A stretch of 64,000 bases of DNA from Acidimicrobiaceae bacterium (GCA_009837445.1 VXTM01000038.1:63920-127919); one strand, 5' to 3'. Counted from the stretch's first letter, positions 22,614-31,468 are shown. Program-made: numbers and translations. Notes: generated from the letters alone by a model not told the origin.

Positions 22614-23317
22614 GCGTCGCTCGAGTCTCGGGCCGGCGCACGCGACAGCAGCGTGCCGGTCGCGAGGGCCATCACGGCCCATGCCACCGCCAGCGCGCCC
22701 AGGGAGGCCAGCCGGAAACGCCACACGAGGTCGGCGGGGGCCTCGACGGTGTCGGGACTGGCCGGCAGCGCCAGGAAGATCACGACCAGGCCCGCGGCGT
22801 AGAGCGCGGCCGTTGCCCAGGTCTGCGCCGCCGGTGCCAGCCGGGCGGTCCGATGGAACCTCCAGACCGCCCACGCCAGCAGGATCGACAGCGCCAGCAC
22901 CGCAAAGTACAGCATCGTGCGCTCGTTGACGGTGGAGGGATCGCCGACCGCCGGGGGGTTGGCCGGGTACTTGAGGAAGGGCACGACCACCACTGCCACG
23001 AACCCCACGCATCCGAGCCGGACCGAGGCAGCCAGGGGTGTGGGTGCGGCCAACCGGGGCCCGACCGCGCCGAGCACCACCGCGAAGATCACGCCCAGAG
23101 CCAGCCCGAAGACGATCAGCCCGACCGCCCCGCCGATCTCCTGGGTGCCCCGGGTGAAGAGGTCCTCGTGATGGGCGCCGCTGGTGGCGTGGCTGAGGCT
23201 GTCCTCGAGGGCGATGGCGTCGCGGATCGGCCCGCGGCCCGCGGTCGCTGCGAACAGCGCGGAGGCGGCACCGGCGGCCAGTCCCGCCAGGCTGCCGGCG
23301 GCCAGTAGTCGCTTCAT
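22598..23317 (-). CDS. cbtA: CbtA family cobalt transporter subunit
   Basis: A 239-aa membrane protein with about five to six hydrophobic segments (LLAAGSLAGLAAGAASALFA; IGGAVGLIVFGLALGVIFAVVLGAV; LRCVGFVAVVVVPFLKYPANP-type segment; ALSILLAWAVW). The motif VPFLKYPANPPAVGDP is characteristic of CbtA, proposed to form a cobalt importer with CbtB. It lies 69 bases downstream of CbtB and overlaps the convergent glycosyltransferase end by 16 bases. A nearby cobalt-type nitrile hydratase gives it a clear purpose. Confidence 0.87.
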   Translation of the reverse strand: MKRLLAAGSLAGLAAGAASALFAATAGRGPIRDAIALEDSLSHATSGAHHEDLFTRGTQEIGGAVGLIVFGLALGVIFAVVLGAVGPRLAAPTPLAASVRLGCVGFVAVVVVPFLKYPANPPAVGDPSTVNERTMLYFAVLALSILLAWAVWRFHRTARLAPAAQTWATAALYAAGLVVIFLALPASPDTVEAPADLVWRFRLASLGALAVAWAVMALATGTLLSRAPARDSSDAQSAV

Positions 23318-23386
23318 CGGCGCGGGTTGGGAGCTAGCTCGCTCGCCAGCGCCGGTACGGGCGGCACATCCGGCGGCCTCCGGGCG

Positions 23387-23593
23387 TCAGTGGCAGGGCA
23401 CGCCAACGAAGTGCCGGCCGTCGTGGAAGAACTCGTGGAGGGTCTCGGCGGCGCCGGCGAGCACCGTGCCGTTCTCGAGCATCACGAAGTACGACACCAG
23501 CGCGGCCACCGCGACGAGAGCCCAGGCCCAAACCGGTACGTCGATCTCCTCGAATGCCGGAGCCGCCGGCGCGGGCAGAGCGTGAGTCTCCAT
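23387..23593 (-). CDS. cbtB: CbtB family cobalt transporter subunit
   Basis: A 68-aa single-span membrane protein. VWAWALVAVAALVSYFVML is the transmembrane helix, and the C-terminus HEFFHDGRHFVGVPCH has four histidines and a cysteine, the metal-handling end typical of CbtB. The start is ATG at 23593 (METHALP). Upstream space to the next gene is only 50 bases, too short for a cobalamin riboswitch, which often controls cbtAB elsewhere; regulation is therefore probably by the upstream operon. Confidence 0.9.
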   Translation of the reverse strand: METHALPAPAAPAFEEIDVPVWAWALVAVAALVSYFVMLENGTVLAGAAETLHEFFHDGRHFVGVPCH

Positions 23594-23643
23594 GGACGCA
23601 GTGTCGCACACGCCTGGTGCGAGAACCAACATCGACGGCGCGT

Positions 23644-25134
23644 CTAGGCCACCGGACCCAGCAGAGCCTCACCCGCAAGTTCGGACGTCGACCAGGACGG
23701 GTCGAGCCCGCAGCGCAGCGCGACCGGCGACCGGGCCCCCAGCATCGGCGGCGCCAAGTCCCACAGCAGAGCCGGGCGCGAGCCGTGCCAGCGCACCGAG
23801 AACGACAGCGTGCCGTGACGGGTCACAAGCGAGAGGGCGTCAACTGACGACCCTCTCCAGGCTGCGGGCAGCCCGGCGGCCATCACGATGTGATCGGCCG
23901 CCTCCGTCACGAGGCAATCCAGCAGGGCCTCCAGCCCGACTAGGCCATCGCCGCCGAACTCAGCGCTATGACGAAGAGCGGCGCCGAGGCCGTCACCCGA
24001 TGTGGCAGGCGCCGAAACCGACGATCGGGATGCGATCTCGGCGAGCAGGCGGCGCGCGTCGCGGGCCGCGGCGGGCGCCTCCGGCTCCAACGCGGCTGCA
24101 ACCTGCTCCAGCGTGAAGGCGTCGAGGTGGTCGCCGGCGGCGTCGACCAGCGGTCCGGCCCATTCGGCCAGACCCGAAACCCGGCCGCTGCGCAACCGGC
24201 GAGATGCCAGGGCCCGCAATGCGACGGGAGCGGCTACTGGGGACAGGGAGGACTGCTGATAAGCGTGAGCCACCGCAGCCCTGGCCCTGTCGGCCTCCTC
24301 GACCAGGCCCACTTGGTCGAGCACGACAGCCGACCGGGCCGCATCTTCCGGCTCAAGGCCGCCAGCAGCCAGGATCGCGGCCGCGACGCCCCTGTCCCAC
24401 GCCCGCGACGCCGCTTCATCGGGTAGTTCCACAGAAGCGGCCCGGCCCACCACCGCCCGCCATCCGGAAGCGACATCCTCCGGCGAGCCGCGGCCCGCCG
24501 GTTCACCCTCGATGGGCACGACGACCCGCAACGGAGTCCGGGGCGTCAGCGGAACCAACGCCGCCGCCCCGACCCGGCCCCCGCCGCTGGAGGCCTCGCA
24601 GTCCCCGGCCTCCGGCCCGGCCCGAACCGCATCCCAGACCTCACCGTCGGCAACCGCGACCGCGCCGCCCGGGATCCGGTCCAGCTCGGCCGCGATCCGG
24701 TCCCCGACCACTAGCCGAGAGCCGCGGACCGCGGCTCTCTCGACGAACCCGAGCACGGAGACGGCCAGGCTCACCGCCGTAGGAGTCTCGTTGACGAACT
24801 CCACGACCACAGCACGGCCGGACGGGTCACTGACGGCCGCCGCCCGCTGCACCACATCTCCGCCCCGAACTCTCATGGCGGTCGCCACCACGGGCATGCC
24901 GTCTACAATCCGGGAGCGGACCGCGGCCTCGTCGGAGGCGATGTGCCAGCGATCCCCGGTCCCGACGGCCCATCGCAGGCCCCACTGGGCTCCGAGCGGC
25001 TCGACCGTGCCGGCGGGGCTGACCACGGCGGCCGGTCCATCGATATCGCCGATCAGTTCCCCGTCCCTTCTCCGGGGTGGCGCGGCTGCCGTGCGGGCGA
25101 GTGACCGCTCGCTGCCGGCTCGGGGCCAGATCAC
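23644..25134 (-). CDS. Unrecognised 496-aa protein downstream of gpsA
   Basis: Starts GTG at 25134, overlapping the gpsA stop by four bases (GTGA), so the two are translationally coupled. No signal peptide or membrane helix is evident. The N-terminal half looks strand-rich (GTVEPLGAQWGLRWAVGTGDRWHI, VVVEFVNETPTAVSLAVSVLGFV), the C-terminal half helical with Ala-rich repeats (RAAVAHAYQQSSLSPVAAP; LDCLVTEAADHIVMAAGLP), and a strand-rich tail (GTLSFSVRWHGSRPALLWDL). This beta-then-helix layout recalls glycoside-processing (alpha/alpha)6 enzymes, but I see no catalytic motif, so this is only a shape analogy. Confidence 0.65.
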   Translation of the reverse strand: MIWPRAGSERSLARTAAAPPRRRDGELIGDIDGPAAVVSPAGTVEPLGAQWGLRWAVGTGDRWHIASDEAAVRSRIVDGMPVVATAMRVRGGDVVQRAAAVSDPSGRAVVVEFVNETPTAVSLAVSVLGFVERAAVRGSRLVVGDRIAAELDRIPGGAVAVADGEVWDAVRAGPEAGDCEASSGGGRVGAAALVPLTPRTPLRVVVPIEGEPAGRGSPEDVASGWRAVVGRAASVELPDEAASRAWDRGVAAAILAAGGLEPEDAARSAVVLDQVGLVEEADRARAAVAHAYQQSSLSPVAAPVALRALASRRLRSGRVSGLAEWAGPLVDAAGDHLDAFTLEQVAAALEPEAPAAARDARRLLAEIASRSSVSAPATSGDGLGAALRHSAEFGGDGLVGLEALLDCLVTEAADHIVMAAGLPAAWRGSSVDALSLVTRHGTLSFSVRWHGSRPALLWDLAPPMLGARSPVALRCGLDPSWSTSELAGEALLGPVA

Positions 25135-26135
25135 CTTCGGGTTTCGCTGGTGAGCGGGCGGTCGAGCAGCGCCCGGTAGGCCGCCGCGGCGGTGCGGCCG
25201 TCCTCGATCACGGCCCGCACCTCCTCTGTGATGGGCATGTCCACCGCCAGCGAGCGGGCGAGCGACGCGACTACCGGGGTGGACTTCACGCCCTCGGCCA
25301 CCTGGTCCATGGACGCCACGATCTCGTCGATGGGCTCTCCCCGGCCCAGACGCTCGCCCACATGGCGGTTGCGGCTCTGAGCGCTCACGCAGGTGGCCAC
25401 GATGTCGCCGATGCCGGCCAGACCCGCGAAGGTGAGCGGCTCCCCGCCGAGGGCCATGCCCAGTCGGGTGACCTCGGCCAGGCCCCGGGTGATGAGCGTT
25501 GCCCGGGTGTTGTCCCCCGACCCGAGCCCGTCCGCGATTCCTGCCGCGAGGGCGATCACGTTCTTGGTGGCTCCGGCAATCTCGGCCCCGACGACGTCGG
25601 TGTTGGTGTACACCCGGAAGTCGTTGGCGCACAGCACGTCCCGGAGCATCTCGGCCGTCGGGGTGTCCGGGGGCGCCATGGCCAGAACCGCGGCGGCGGC
25701 GTGGCCGGCGAGGATCTCCTTGGCCAGGTTCGGCCCGGTGAGGACCCCGGCCGGCCGACCGGGCAGTTCGTCGGCCACCACCTCGGTCATCCGCTTGCGA
25801 GTCTGGGCCTCGAGGCCCTTGGTCAGCGATACGACCGGCGTCCGGTCTCCGATATGGGGGCGCAGTTGGCGCAGCGTGTCGCGGAATCCGTGCGAGGGCA
25901 CGCCCATCACCACCGCGTCGGCTCCGCCGGCCGCCTCGGCGATATCAGAAGTGGCCCGCAGGTCGGGATGCAGCCGCCGGCCGGGCAGGTAACGGCTGTT
26001 CTCGCCGGTCGCGTTCACCCCGTCGGCCACGGCCGGGTCGCGGGCGTAGAGCACCGTGGCAGTGTTGTGAGCGCACAGATGGGCGACAGTCGTGCCCCAC
26101 GATCCGCCGCCGATCACCGCGACCCGGACGTTCAC
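25131..26135 (-). CDS. gpsA: NAD(P)-dependent glycerol-3-phosphate dehydrogenase
   Basis: A 334-aa GpsA. The Rossmann motif VAVIGGGSWGTTVAHL opens the protein; VSLTKGLE, GPNLAKEI, and GAEIAGATKNVIALAAGIADGLGSGDN (catalytic Lys in the TKN segment) follow, with GIGDIVATCVSAQSRNRHVGE near residue 260. It makes sn-glycerol 3-phosphate for phospholipids. Start is GTG at 26135; longer reading frames upstream are antisense to cofC and lack family similarity. Divergent from cofC. Confidence 0.95.
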   Translation of the reverse strand: MNVRVAVIGGGSWGTTVAHLCAHNTATVLYARDPAVADGVNATGENSRYLPGRRLHPDLRATSDIAEAAGGADAVVMGVPSHGFRDTLRQLRPHIGDRTPVVSLTKGLEAQTRKRMTEVVADELPGRPAGVLTGPNLAKEILAGHAAAAVLAMAPPDTPTAEMLRDVLCANDFRVYTNTDVVGAEIAGATKNVIALAAGIADGLGSGDNTRATLITRGLAEVTRLGMALGGEPLTFAGLAGIGDIVATCVSAQSRNRHVGERLGRGEPIDEIVASMDQVAEGVKSTPVVASLARSLAVDMPITEEVRAVIEDGRTAAAAYRALLDRPLTSETRR

Positions 26136-26190
26136 AGCCGCAACCCTAGACTCGGCCCAGCCCCCGAACTCCAATGCCCGGAGCCGCCCA

Positions 26191-26817
26191 GTGGCGTTGC
26201 CACCAGTCCCTGAAGAGCCCGCGACGGCGGTGATCGTTCCCATCCGATCCTTCGACGGCGCCCTGTCACGGCTCGCGGGCATCCTCGGTGATGCCCGCTG
26301 CCGCGAGCTGATGCTCCTGATGGCGCACCGGGTGGTGGCCGCGGCCGAGCGGCTGCCCGTCCACGTCGTCACCGACGACGCCGAGGTGGCGGCCTGGGCC
26401 ACGGACCTGGGCGCGGCGGTCGTGGCGGCCGGGCGCCCCGGGCTGACTATCGCCGTCACCACGGCCGTGGATCAGCTGGCCGGCGCCGGAGCCGAGCGTG
26501 CCGTGGTGGCCCACGCCGATCTGGCCCTCGCCCGAACGCTGCAACCCGCGGTCGGTCCGGGGCTGACCATCGTCGGCGACCGCCGGCGGGACGGCTCCAA
26601 CGTGGTGTGCGTGCCCACCGCGGCCGGTTTCCGGTTCTCGTACGGGCCGGGCTCCTTCGGACGGCACGTCGCCGAGGCTGAACGGCTCGGGCTCGAAGTG
26701 AACATCGTCGACGATGCCAGCCTCTCGGTGGACATAGACCATCCCGAGGACCTGCGCCACCTGCCCGAAGACCTGCGCAGGGCGCTGGGGCTCGATGAGT
26801 TGGTGACGAGCCGGTGA
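26191..26817 (+). CDS. cofC: 2-phospho-L-lactate (phosphoenolpyruvate) guanylyltransferase
   Basis: A 208-aa nucleotidyltransferase of coenzyme F420 synthesis (CofC/FbiD). VIVPIRSFDGALSRLA replaces the classical 'VPvK.l..AKsRL' opening, VHVVTDDAEVAAWA, AERAVVAHADLALARTLQP (metal-binding DLAL), and GDRRRDGSNVVCVP match the family, followed by FRFSYGPGSFGRHVAEA. In mycobacteria this enzyme guanylylates PEP. Start GTG 26191 is the one that gives a normal length. It overlaps the PIG-L gene by four bases. Several F420/flavin-type LLM enzymes in the window fit F420 production. Confidence 0.88.
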   Translation: MALPPVPEEPATAVIVPIRSFDGALSRLAGILGDARCRELMLLMAHRVVAAAERLPVHVVTDDAEVAAWATDLGAAVVAAGRPGLTIAVTTAVDQLAGAGAERAVVAHADLALARTLQPAVGPGLTIVGDRRRDGSNVVCVPTAAGFRFSYGPGSFGRHVAEAERLGLEVNIVDDASLSVDIDHPEDLRHLPEDLRRALGLDELVTSR

Positions 26818-27545
26818 CCACTGTCGATGTGGCCGTTCCGGGCCGGGCGCTGGCCATCGGCGCCCATCCCGACGACATCGAGTTCGGCTGCGGCGCGACC
26901 CTGGCCAAGTGGGCCGAGGCCGGCTGCGAAGCGAGCCTGCTGGTCTGCACCGACGGCTCAAAGGGCACCTGGGACGCCAGCGCCGACATCGCCGCCCTGG
27001 TCGAGCTGCGCCAGGCGGAGCAGGCCGAGGCGGCCCGAAGGCTCGGCGCCACCGGCGAGGTCCGCTTCCTCGGTGAGGTGGACGGGGAGCTGGAGGTGAC
27101 CATGGCCTGGCGCAGCCGGATGGCGAGGATCATCAGGGAACTGCGCCCCGAGGTGGTGCTGGGCCATGACCCCTTCAAGCGCTGGAGGTTGCATCCCGAT
27201 CACCGGGCGGCTGGGTTCCTGTGCATGGACGCGGTGGTGGCCGCCCGCGACCCCCATTTCTTCAAGGAGCACGGCGTGCCGCACCACCGGCCCGTCGAGC
27301 TGCTGCTGTTCGAGTGCGAGGACCCGGACCACCTCGAGCAGGTGGCCGACGACCACATGGAGGCGAAGGTGAACGCCCTGCTGGCCCACCAGAGCCAGTT
27401 CCGCAGCACCCATGGCATCGGCCCCGACGACGACGGCACGGACCGGGCCGCCTTCCGCTCCCGCGTCCTCGACAAGTGCCGGGCCGCCGGGCGCCGGGCC
27501 GGTCTGCCCTACGGCGAGGCCTTCAAGCGGGTCGAGCGGGTGTGA
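26814..27545 (+). CDS. PIG-L/LmbE family deacetylase
   Basis: A 243-aa zinc deacetylase. AIGAHPDDIEFGCGATL supplies the His-Pro-Asp-Asp zinc site and LHPDHRAAG near residue 126 the second His. This is the family of MshB/Mca (mycothiol) and of LPS and natural-product N-deacetylases. The conserved FLGEVDGELE segment resembles the actinobacterial subgroup of unknown substrate. Start GTG overlaps cofC (GTGA). It is followed nine bases later by a P-type ATPase. Confidence 0.88.
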   Translation: MTTVDVAVPGRALAIGAHPDDIEFGCGATLAKWAEAGCEASLLVCTDGSKGTWDASADIAALVELRQAEQAEAARRLGATGEVRFLGEVDGELEVTMAWRSRMARIIRELRPEVVLGHDPFKRWRLHPDHRAAGFLCMDAVVAARDPHFFKEHGVPHHRPVELLLFECEDPDHLEQVADDHMEAKVNALLAHQSQFRSTHGIGPDDDGTDRAAFRSRVLDKCRAAGRRAGLPYGEAFKRVERV

Positions 27546-27554
27546 CCAGCTCCG

Positions 27555-29990
27555 GTGACCGCCGATAGCCCCGATCCCACCCCCGCAACCGGCGTGCCCG
27601 ATCTGACCACCGCGCCCCGGGGACTCAGCGCGGCCGAGGTGGACCAGCGCCGGCGCGATGGCCTCACCAACGATGTGCCCGACGCGCCGGTGCGCACGGT
27701 GGGCCAGATCGTGCGGGCGAACGTACTCACCCCGGTCAACGCCATCATCGGCTCGATGTTCGTGCTCATCATGGTGGCGGGCTACCCGGCCGACGCCCTG
27801 TTCGCCGGGGTCGTGGTGTCCAACAGCGTCATCGGCATCGCCCAGGAGCTCAGGGCCCGCCGCACGCTGCACAGGCTGGCCGTGCTGTCGGCACCCCGGG
27901 CCCGGGTGGTGCGCGACGGCCGGGCGCTGGAGATCGACACCAGCGAGGTGGTGGCCGACGACGTCCTGGAACTCCGGCCCGGCGACCAGGTGGTGGTGGA
28001 CGGCGACGTCGTTGCGGCCCGGGGACTCGAGGTCGACGAGTCGCTGCTGACCGGCGAGAGCGATCCCGTGGACAAGGCCCCCGGCGACGGGGTGATGTCG
28101 GGGTCGTTCGTGAGCGCCGGCGCGGGCTGGTACCGGGCCACCGCCATCGGAGCCGAGTCCTACGCGGCCCGGCTGTCGGAGGAGGCCCGCCGCTTCAAGC
28201 TGGCCGGCAGCGAGCTCAAGGGCGGCGTGAACGTGATCCTGCGCCGCCTCACGTGGATCATCCCGCTGGCCACGGTGCTGCTCCTGGCGAGGCTGCTGGC
28301 CGCTGAGGACCGCTGGCAGGACGCACTGCAAGGCATGGTGGCGGCGGCGGTGGCCATGGTGCCCGACGGGCTGGTGCTGCTGACCAGCCTGGCGTTCATC
28401 ACCGGTGTCGTCGCCCTGGCCCGCCGTAAGGCGCTGGCCAAGGAGCTGGCGTCGGTGGAGCTGCTGGCCAGGGTGGACACGCTGTGCCTCGACAAGACCG
28501 GGACCATCACCACCGGCGACATCTCGTTCGGGCGGACCGAACCCATGGGCTCGACCACCGAGGCCGAGGCGACCGAGACGTTGGCCGCACTGGCCTCGGC
28601 CGACCCGGCTCCCAACGCCACCCTGTCCGCCATCGCAGCCGCCGTCGGCGACCGGCCCGACGGGTGGGATCTGAGCAGCAGTGTGCCGTTCTCGTCGGCC
28701 CGCAAGTGGGCCGCGGCCAGTTTCGAGGGCCGGGGCACGTACCACTTGGGTGCTCCCGACGTGCTGCTGGGGACCGGCCAGGCCAGCGACGCGACCCGGG
28801 CCAGAGCAGCAGCCGCGTCCGCCGAGGGCGGCCGGGTGCTGGTGGTGACCCGCTCCGCTGCGGCCGCGTCATCGGACGACAGCCTTCCCGACGACCGGGA
28901 GCCGGTCTGCCTGGTGCACCTCGGCGACACGATCCGCTCCGACGCAGCGGAGATCTTCGCCTTCTTCCGCGATCAGGGCGTCGACCTGAAGGTCATCTCC
29001 GGTGACCACCCCGCCACGGTGGCTGCGGTGGCCCATCGAGCGGGAATCACCAGCAGCCCGGACGGCAAGCGAGAGGACCGGGTCGCTGCGCCAGCCTTCG
29101 ACGCCCGCCGGCTTCCCTCCGAGCCCGAAGAGCTGGCCGACACGCTGGAGTCGAACACCGTGTTCGGCCGGGTCGACCCCCACCAGAAGCGGGCCATGGT
29201 CCACGCACTGCAGTCACGGGGACGCACGGTGGCCATGACCGGCGACGGCGTGAACGACGTGCTGGCCCTGAAGGACGCCGACATGGGCATCGCCATGGGC
29301 ACCGGATCCTCCGCAGCCAGGGCCGTGGCCCAACTGGTGCTGCTGGACAACCGGTTCGCGACCATGCCCCGGGTGCTGGCCGAGGGCCGCAGGGTGATCA
29401 ACAACATCGAGCGGGTCGCCAACCTGTTCATCACCAAGGCGGCCTACGCGGTGCTGCTCACCGTGCTCATCGGGATCGTGGGCTCGCCGTTCCCCTTCCT
29501 GCCCCGCCACCTGACTCTCATCGGAACGTTCTCCGTCGGCGTGCCCGGATTCTTCCTGGCCCTGGCCGCCGACGACCAGCTCGTGCGGCCCGGATTCCTG
29601 GGCCGGGTGCTCCGGTTCTCCCTGCCGGCGGGGACGGCCGCCGCTGCGGTGACCTTCGCCCTCTATGAGGTCGTGCGCCGCCTTGACGGCATCAGCCTCT
29701 ACGAGGCCCGCACCTCGGCCACCATGACGCTGCTGGGGATCGGCCTGGTCATCCTGGTGCTGATCAGCCGGCCTCTCAGACCGTGGAAGGTGGGTTTGGC
29801 CGCATCCGGGGCCGCCTCCTACGGCGCGACGATGGCCCTGCCCTTCGTCCGTGAGTTCTTTCAACTCGACAGCCCGTCGCTGGTCGCGTGGCTGTGGGTG
29901 CTGGGCGCAGTGGCGGTGGGCGGTGTCTTAGCCTGGGGCGCGGTCGAGGCGAGGGCGCGGATCGGCGACGACAAGCAGGCGGACGCATGA
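27555..29990 (+). CDS. Cation-translocating P-type ATPase, CtpE-like
   Basis: An 811-aa P-type ATPase. Motifs in order: GLSAAEVDQRRRDG N-terminal cation-ATPase segment, TGES at residue 166, PDGL at 270 in the ion-binding helix M4 (PEGL in many P2 pumps), phosphorylated Asp313 in DKTGT, KRAMVHAL and MTGDGVNDVLALKDADMGIAMG near residue 575. There is no heavy-metal CPC motif or N-terminal metal domain. The arrangement with the Asp in PDGL resembles mycobacterial CtpE, a calcium importer. Start is GTG at 27555. Nearby metal genes could suggest other cations, but CtpE-like calcium use is the best guess. Confidence 0.85.
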   Translation: MTADSPDPTPATGVPDLTTAPRGLSAAEVDQRRRDGLTNDVPDAPVRTVGQIVRANVLTPVNAIIGSMFVLIMVAGYPADALFAGVVVSNSVIGIAQELRARRTLHRLAVLSAPRARVVRDGRALEIDTSEVVADDVLELRPGDQVVVDGDVVAARGLEVDESLLTGESDPVDKAPGDGVMSGSFVSAGAGWYRATAIGAESYAARLSEEARRFKLAGSELKGGVNVILRRLTWIIPLATVLLLARLLAAEDRWQDALQGMVAAAVAMVPDGLVLLTSLAFITGVVALARRKALAKELASVELLARVDTLCLDKTGTITTGDISFGRTEPMGSTTEAEATETLAALASADPAPNATLSAIAAAVGDRPDGWDLSSSVPFSSARKWAAASFEGRGTYHLGAPDVLLGTGQASDATRARAAAASAEGGRVLVVTRSAAAASSDDSLPDDREPVCLVHLGDTIRSDAAEIFAFFRDQGVDLKVISGDHPATVAAVAHRAGITSSPDGKREDRVAAPAFDARRLPSEPEELADTLESNTVFGRVDPHQKRAMVHALQSRGRTVAMTGDGVNDVLALKDADMGIAMGTGSSAARAVAQLVLLDNRFATMPRVLAEGRRVINNIERVANLFITKAAYAVLLTVLIGIVGSPFPFLPRHLTLIGTFSVGVPGFFLALAADDQLVRPGFLGRVLRFSLPAGTAAAAVTFALYEVVRRLDGISLYEARTSATMTLLGIGLVILVLISRPLRPWKVGLAASGAASYGATMALPFVREFFQLDSPSLVAWLWVLGAVAVGGVLAWGAVEARARIGDDKQADA

Positions 29991-30655
29991 GTCGCGACAT
30001 CCTCGTCGTGGGTGGAGACGACCCGGCCACCGCGCTGGCGTCGGAGTTGTCGGGGAACGTGCTGCATGTCGCACCCGGAGCCGAAGAGGTCGACGACGGC
30101 TTCGTCGACGGCGTGCGACGCGCCGACGGCACCGCGGTCAACGGACTCGATCTGGTGGTCCACGCCCTCTACCCGCAGCAGAGCCGCACTCCCGCACGCA
30201 TCGACGAGATGACGGAGCGCGAGTGGGCCGCGGCCTGCGACGATCCGCTGGAGGCCGCCATCCGGCTGGCCCGCGGCTCGCACCGGCACCTGGCCGCCCG
30301 GCAGGGGACGATCGTGTTCTGCGTGCCGCTGGTCGGCGCAGCCGGTGCGGCGAGCTTCGTGGCTCTGTCGGCGTTGGCCGAGGGGCTGCGAGTCCTGGCC
30401 AGGTCGCTGGCCAGGAGTTGGGGGCCGGAGCAGATCCGGGCCCACGCCGTGACCCTGCACCCCTCGATGTTCCTGGCGCCGGAGCATGCAGCCACGGCCG
30501 CGGCGGCGACCGCGTTGCACGACCCGGCGCTGGGCCGCCTGCCGTCGGCGACCGAGATCGCCGCGGTGATCGATGCTCTGGCCGACGACCGGGTCACCGC
30601 CGGCCTCACGGGTGCCTCCCTGGTGATGGACGGCGGAACCTGGATGGTCGGATGA
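29987..30655 (+). CDS. Degenerate short-chain dehydrogenase-like protein
   Basis: A 222-aa SDR-fold protein without the usual working parts. The N-terminus is MSRDILVVGGDDPATALA, lacking TGxxxGxG; where active SDRs have YxxxK, this reads FVALSALAEGLRVLARSLAR, with Tyr and Lys both missing; the C-terminal substrate/oligomer part (LTGASLVMDGGTWMVG) is intact. It begins ATG inside the P-type ATPase stop (ATGA) and is followed by an active-looking SDR in the same coupling. A non-catalytic partner subunit for that SDR is plausible. Confidence 0.75.
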   Translation: MSRDILVVGGDDPATALASELSGNVLHVAPGAEEVDDGFVDGVRRADGTAVNGLDLVVHALYPQQSRTPARIDEMTEREWAAACDDPLEAAIRLARGSHRHLAARQGTIVFCVPLVGAAGAASFVALSALAEGLRVLARSLARSWGPEQIRAHAVTLHPSMFLAPEHAATAAAATALHDPALGRLPSATEIAAVIDALADDRVTAGLTGASLVMDGGTWMVG

Positions 30656-31431
30656 CCGCAGCGCACAGGGGCAGGGTGCTGGAGGGCCAGGTGGCCATCG
30701 TCACCGGGGCCGGGCAGGGTGTCGGGGCTGGGATCGCGTCGGCGCTGGCCGCCGCGGGAGCCTCCGTCGTGATCGCCACCCGTCGGGCCGCCAACGGGGA
30801 GCCCGCGGCTGAGTCGATCCGGGCCGCCGGTCACGAAGCCGCCTTCGTGCGCTGCGATGTCACCGAGGCCGACGATGTGGAAGGCACCGTGGCAGAGGCA
30901 GTGGATCGCTTCGGCGGTCTCGACATCATGGTCCACAACGCGGTGGCCCACGCGGGACGGCCCGGAGGGGTGCACCTCACTGGCAGTCACAGGATCCGGC
31001 CCCAGATCGCCACCGCCACCACCGCCAGCTTCCTGTGCGCCCGGGCGTCGCTGCCCCACCTGCGGCGACGGCCCGGGACGTTGATCCTGCTCACGTCGCC
31101 CGCCGGGGTGGAGGGATCGGCCAACCTGCCCGTCTACGCCGCGGTGAAGGCCACCCAGCGCGGGATCCTCAAGAGCCTGGCCAGGGAGTGGGGTCCCCAC
31201 GGCGTGAGAGTCAACGCCATCGCCCCGGTGGCCCGCACGCCGGCCATGGACGCGGCCGTTTCCGCCAACCCCGACCTGGAGACCCGCCTCGTCGCCCGCA
31301 CTCCGCTGGGCCGCTTGGGCGACGCGGCCGCCGACATCGGCCCCGTCGCCGTGTTCCTGGCGTCCGACGGCGCCCGCTACATCACCGGCCAGACCATCGT
31401 GGCCGACGGCGGAGGCTTCCTAGGCCTTTAG
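30652..31431 (+). CDS. Short-chain dehydrogenase/reductase
   Basis: A 259-aa classical SDR. VAIVTGAGQGVGAGIASALA binds NAD(P); RCDVTEADDV, a variant NNAG (HNAVAHAG), catalytic Ser in LLTSPAG, and YAAVKATQRG as YxxxK are present. QTIVADGGGFLGL closes the protein. Coupled to the degenerate SDR by ATGA. Substrate unknown. Confidence 0.88.
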   Translation: MTAAHRGRVLEGQVAIVTGAGQGVGAGIASALAAAGASVVIATRRAANGEPAAESIRAAGHEAAFVRCDVTEADDVEGTVAEAVDRFGGLDIMVHNAVAHAGRPGGVHLTGSHRIRPQIATATTASFLCARASLPHLRRRPGTLILLTSPAGVEGSANLPVYAAVKATQRGILKSLAREWGPHGVRVNAIAPVARTPAMDAAVSANPDLETRLVARTPLGRLGDAAADIGPVAVFLASDGARYITGQTIVADGGGFLGL

Positions 31432-31468
31432 AGGCCAAGCCCCTTCGGCGGGTGCTATACCGAGCCCC

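Noticed and set aside
23593-23644. Cobalamin riboswitch upstream of cbtB
   Set aside because: Only about 50 bases are available, far too few, and no B12-box-like sequence is seen.
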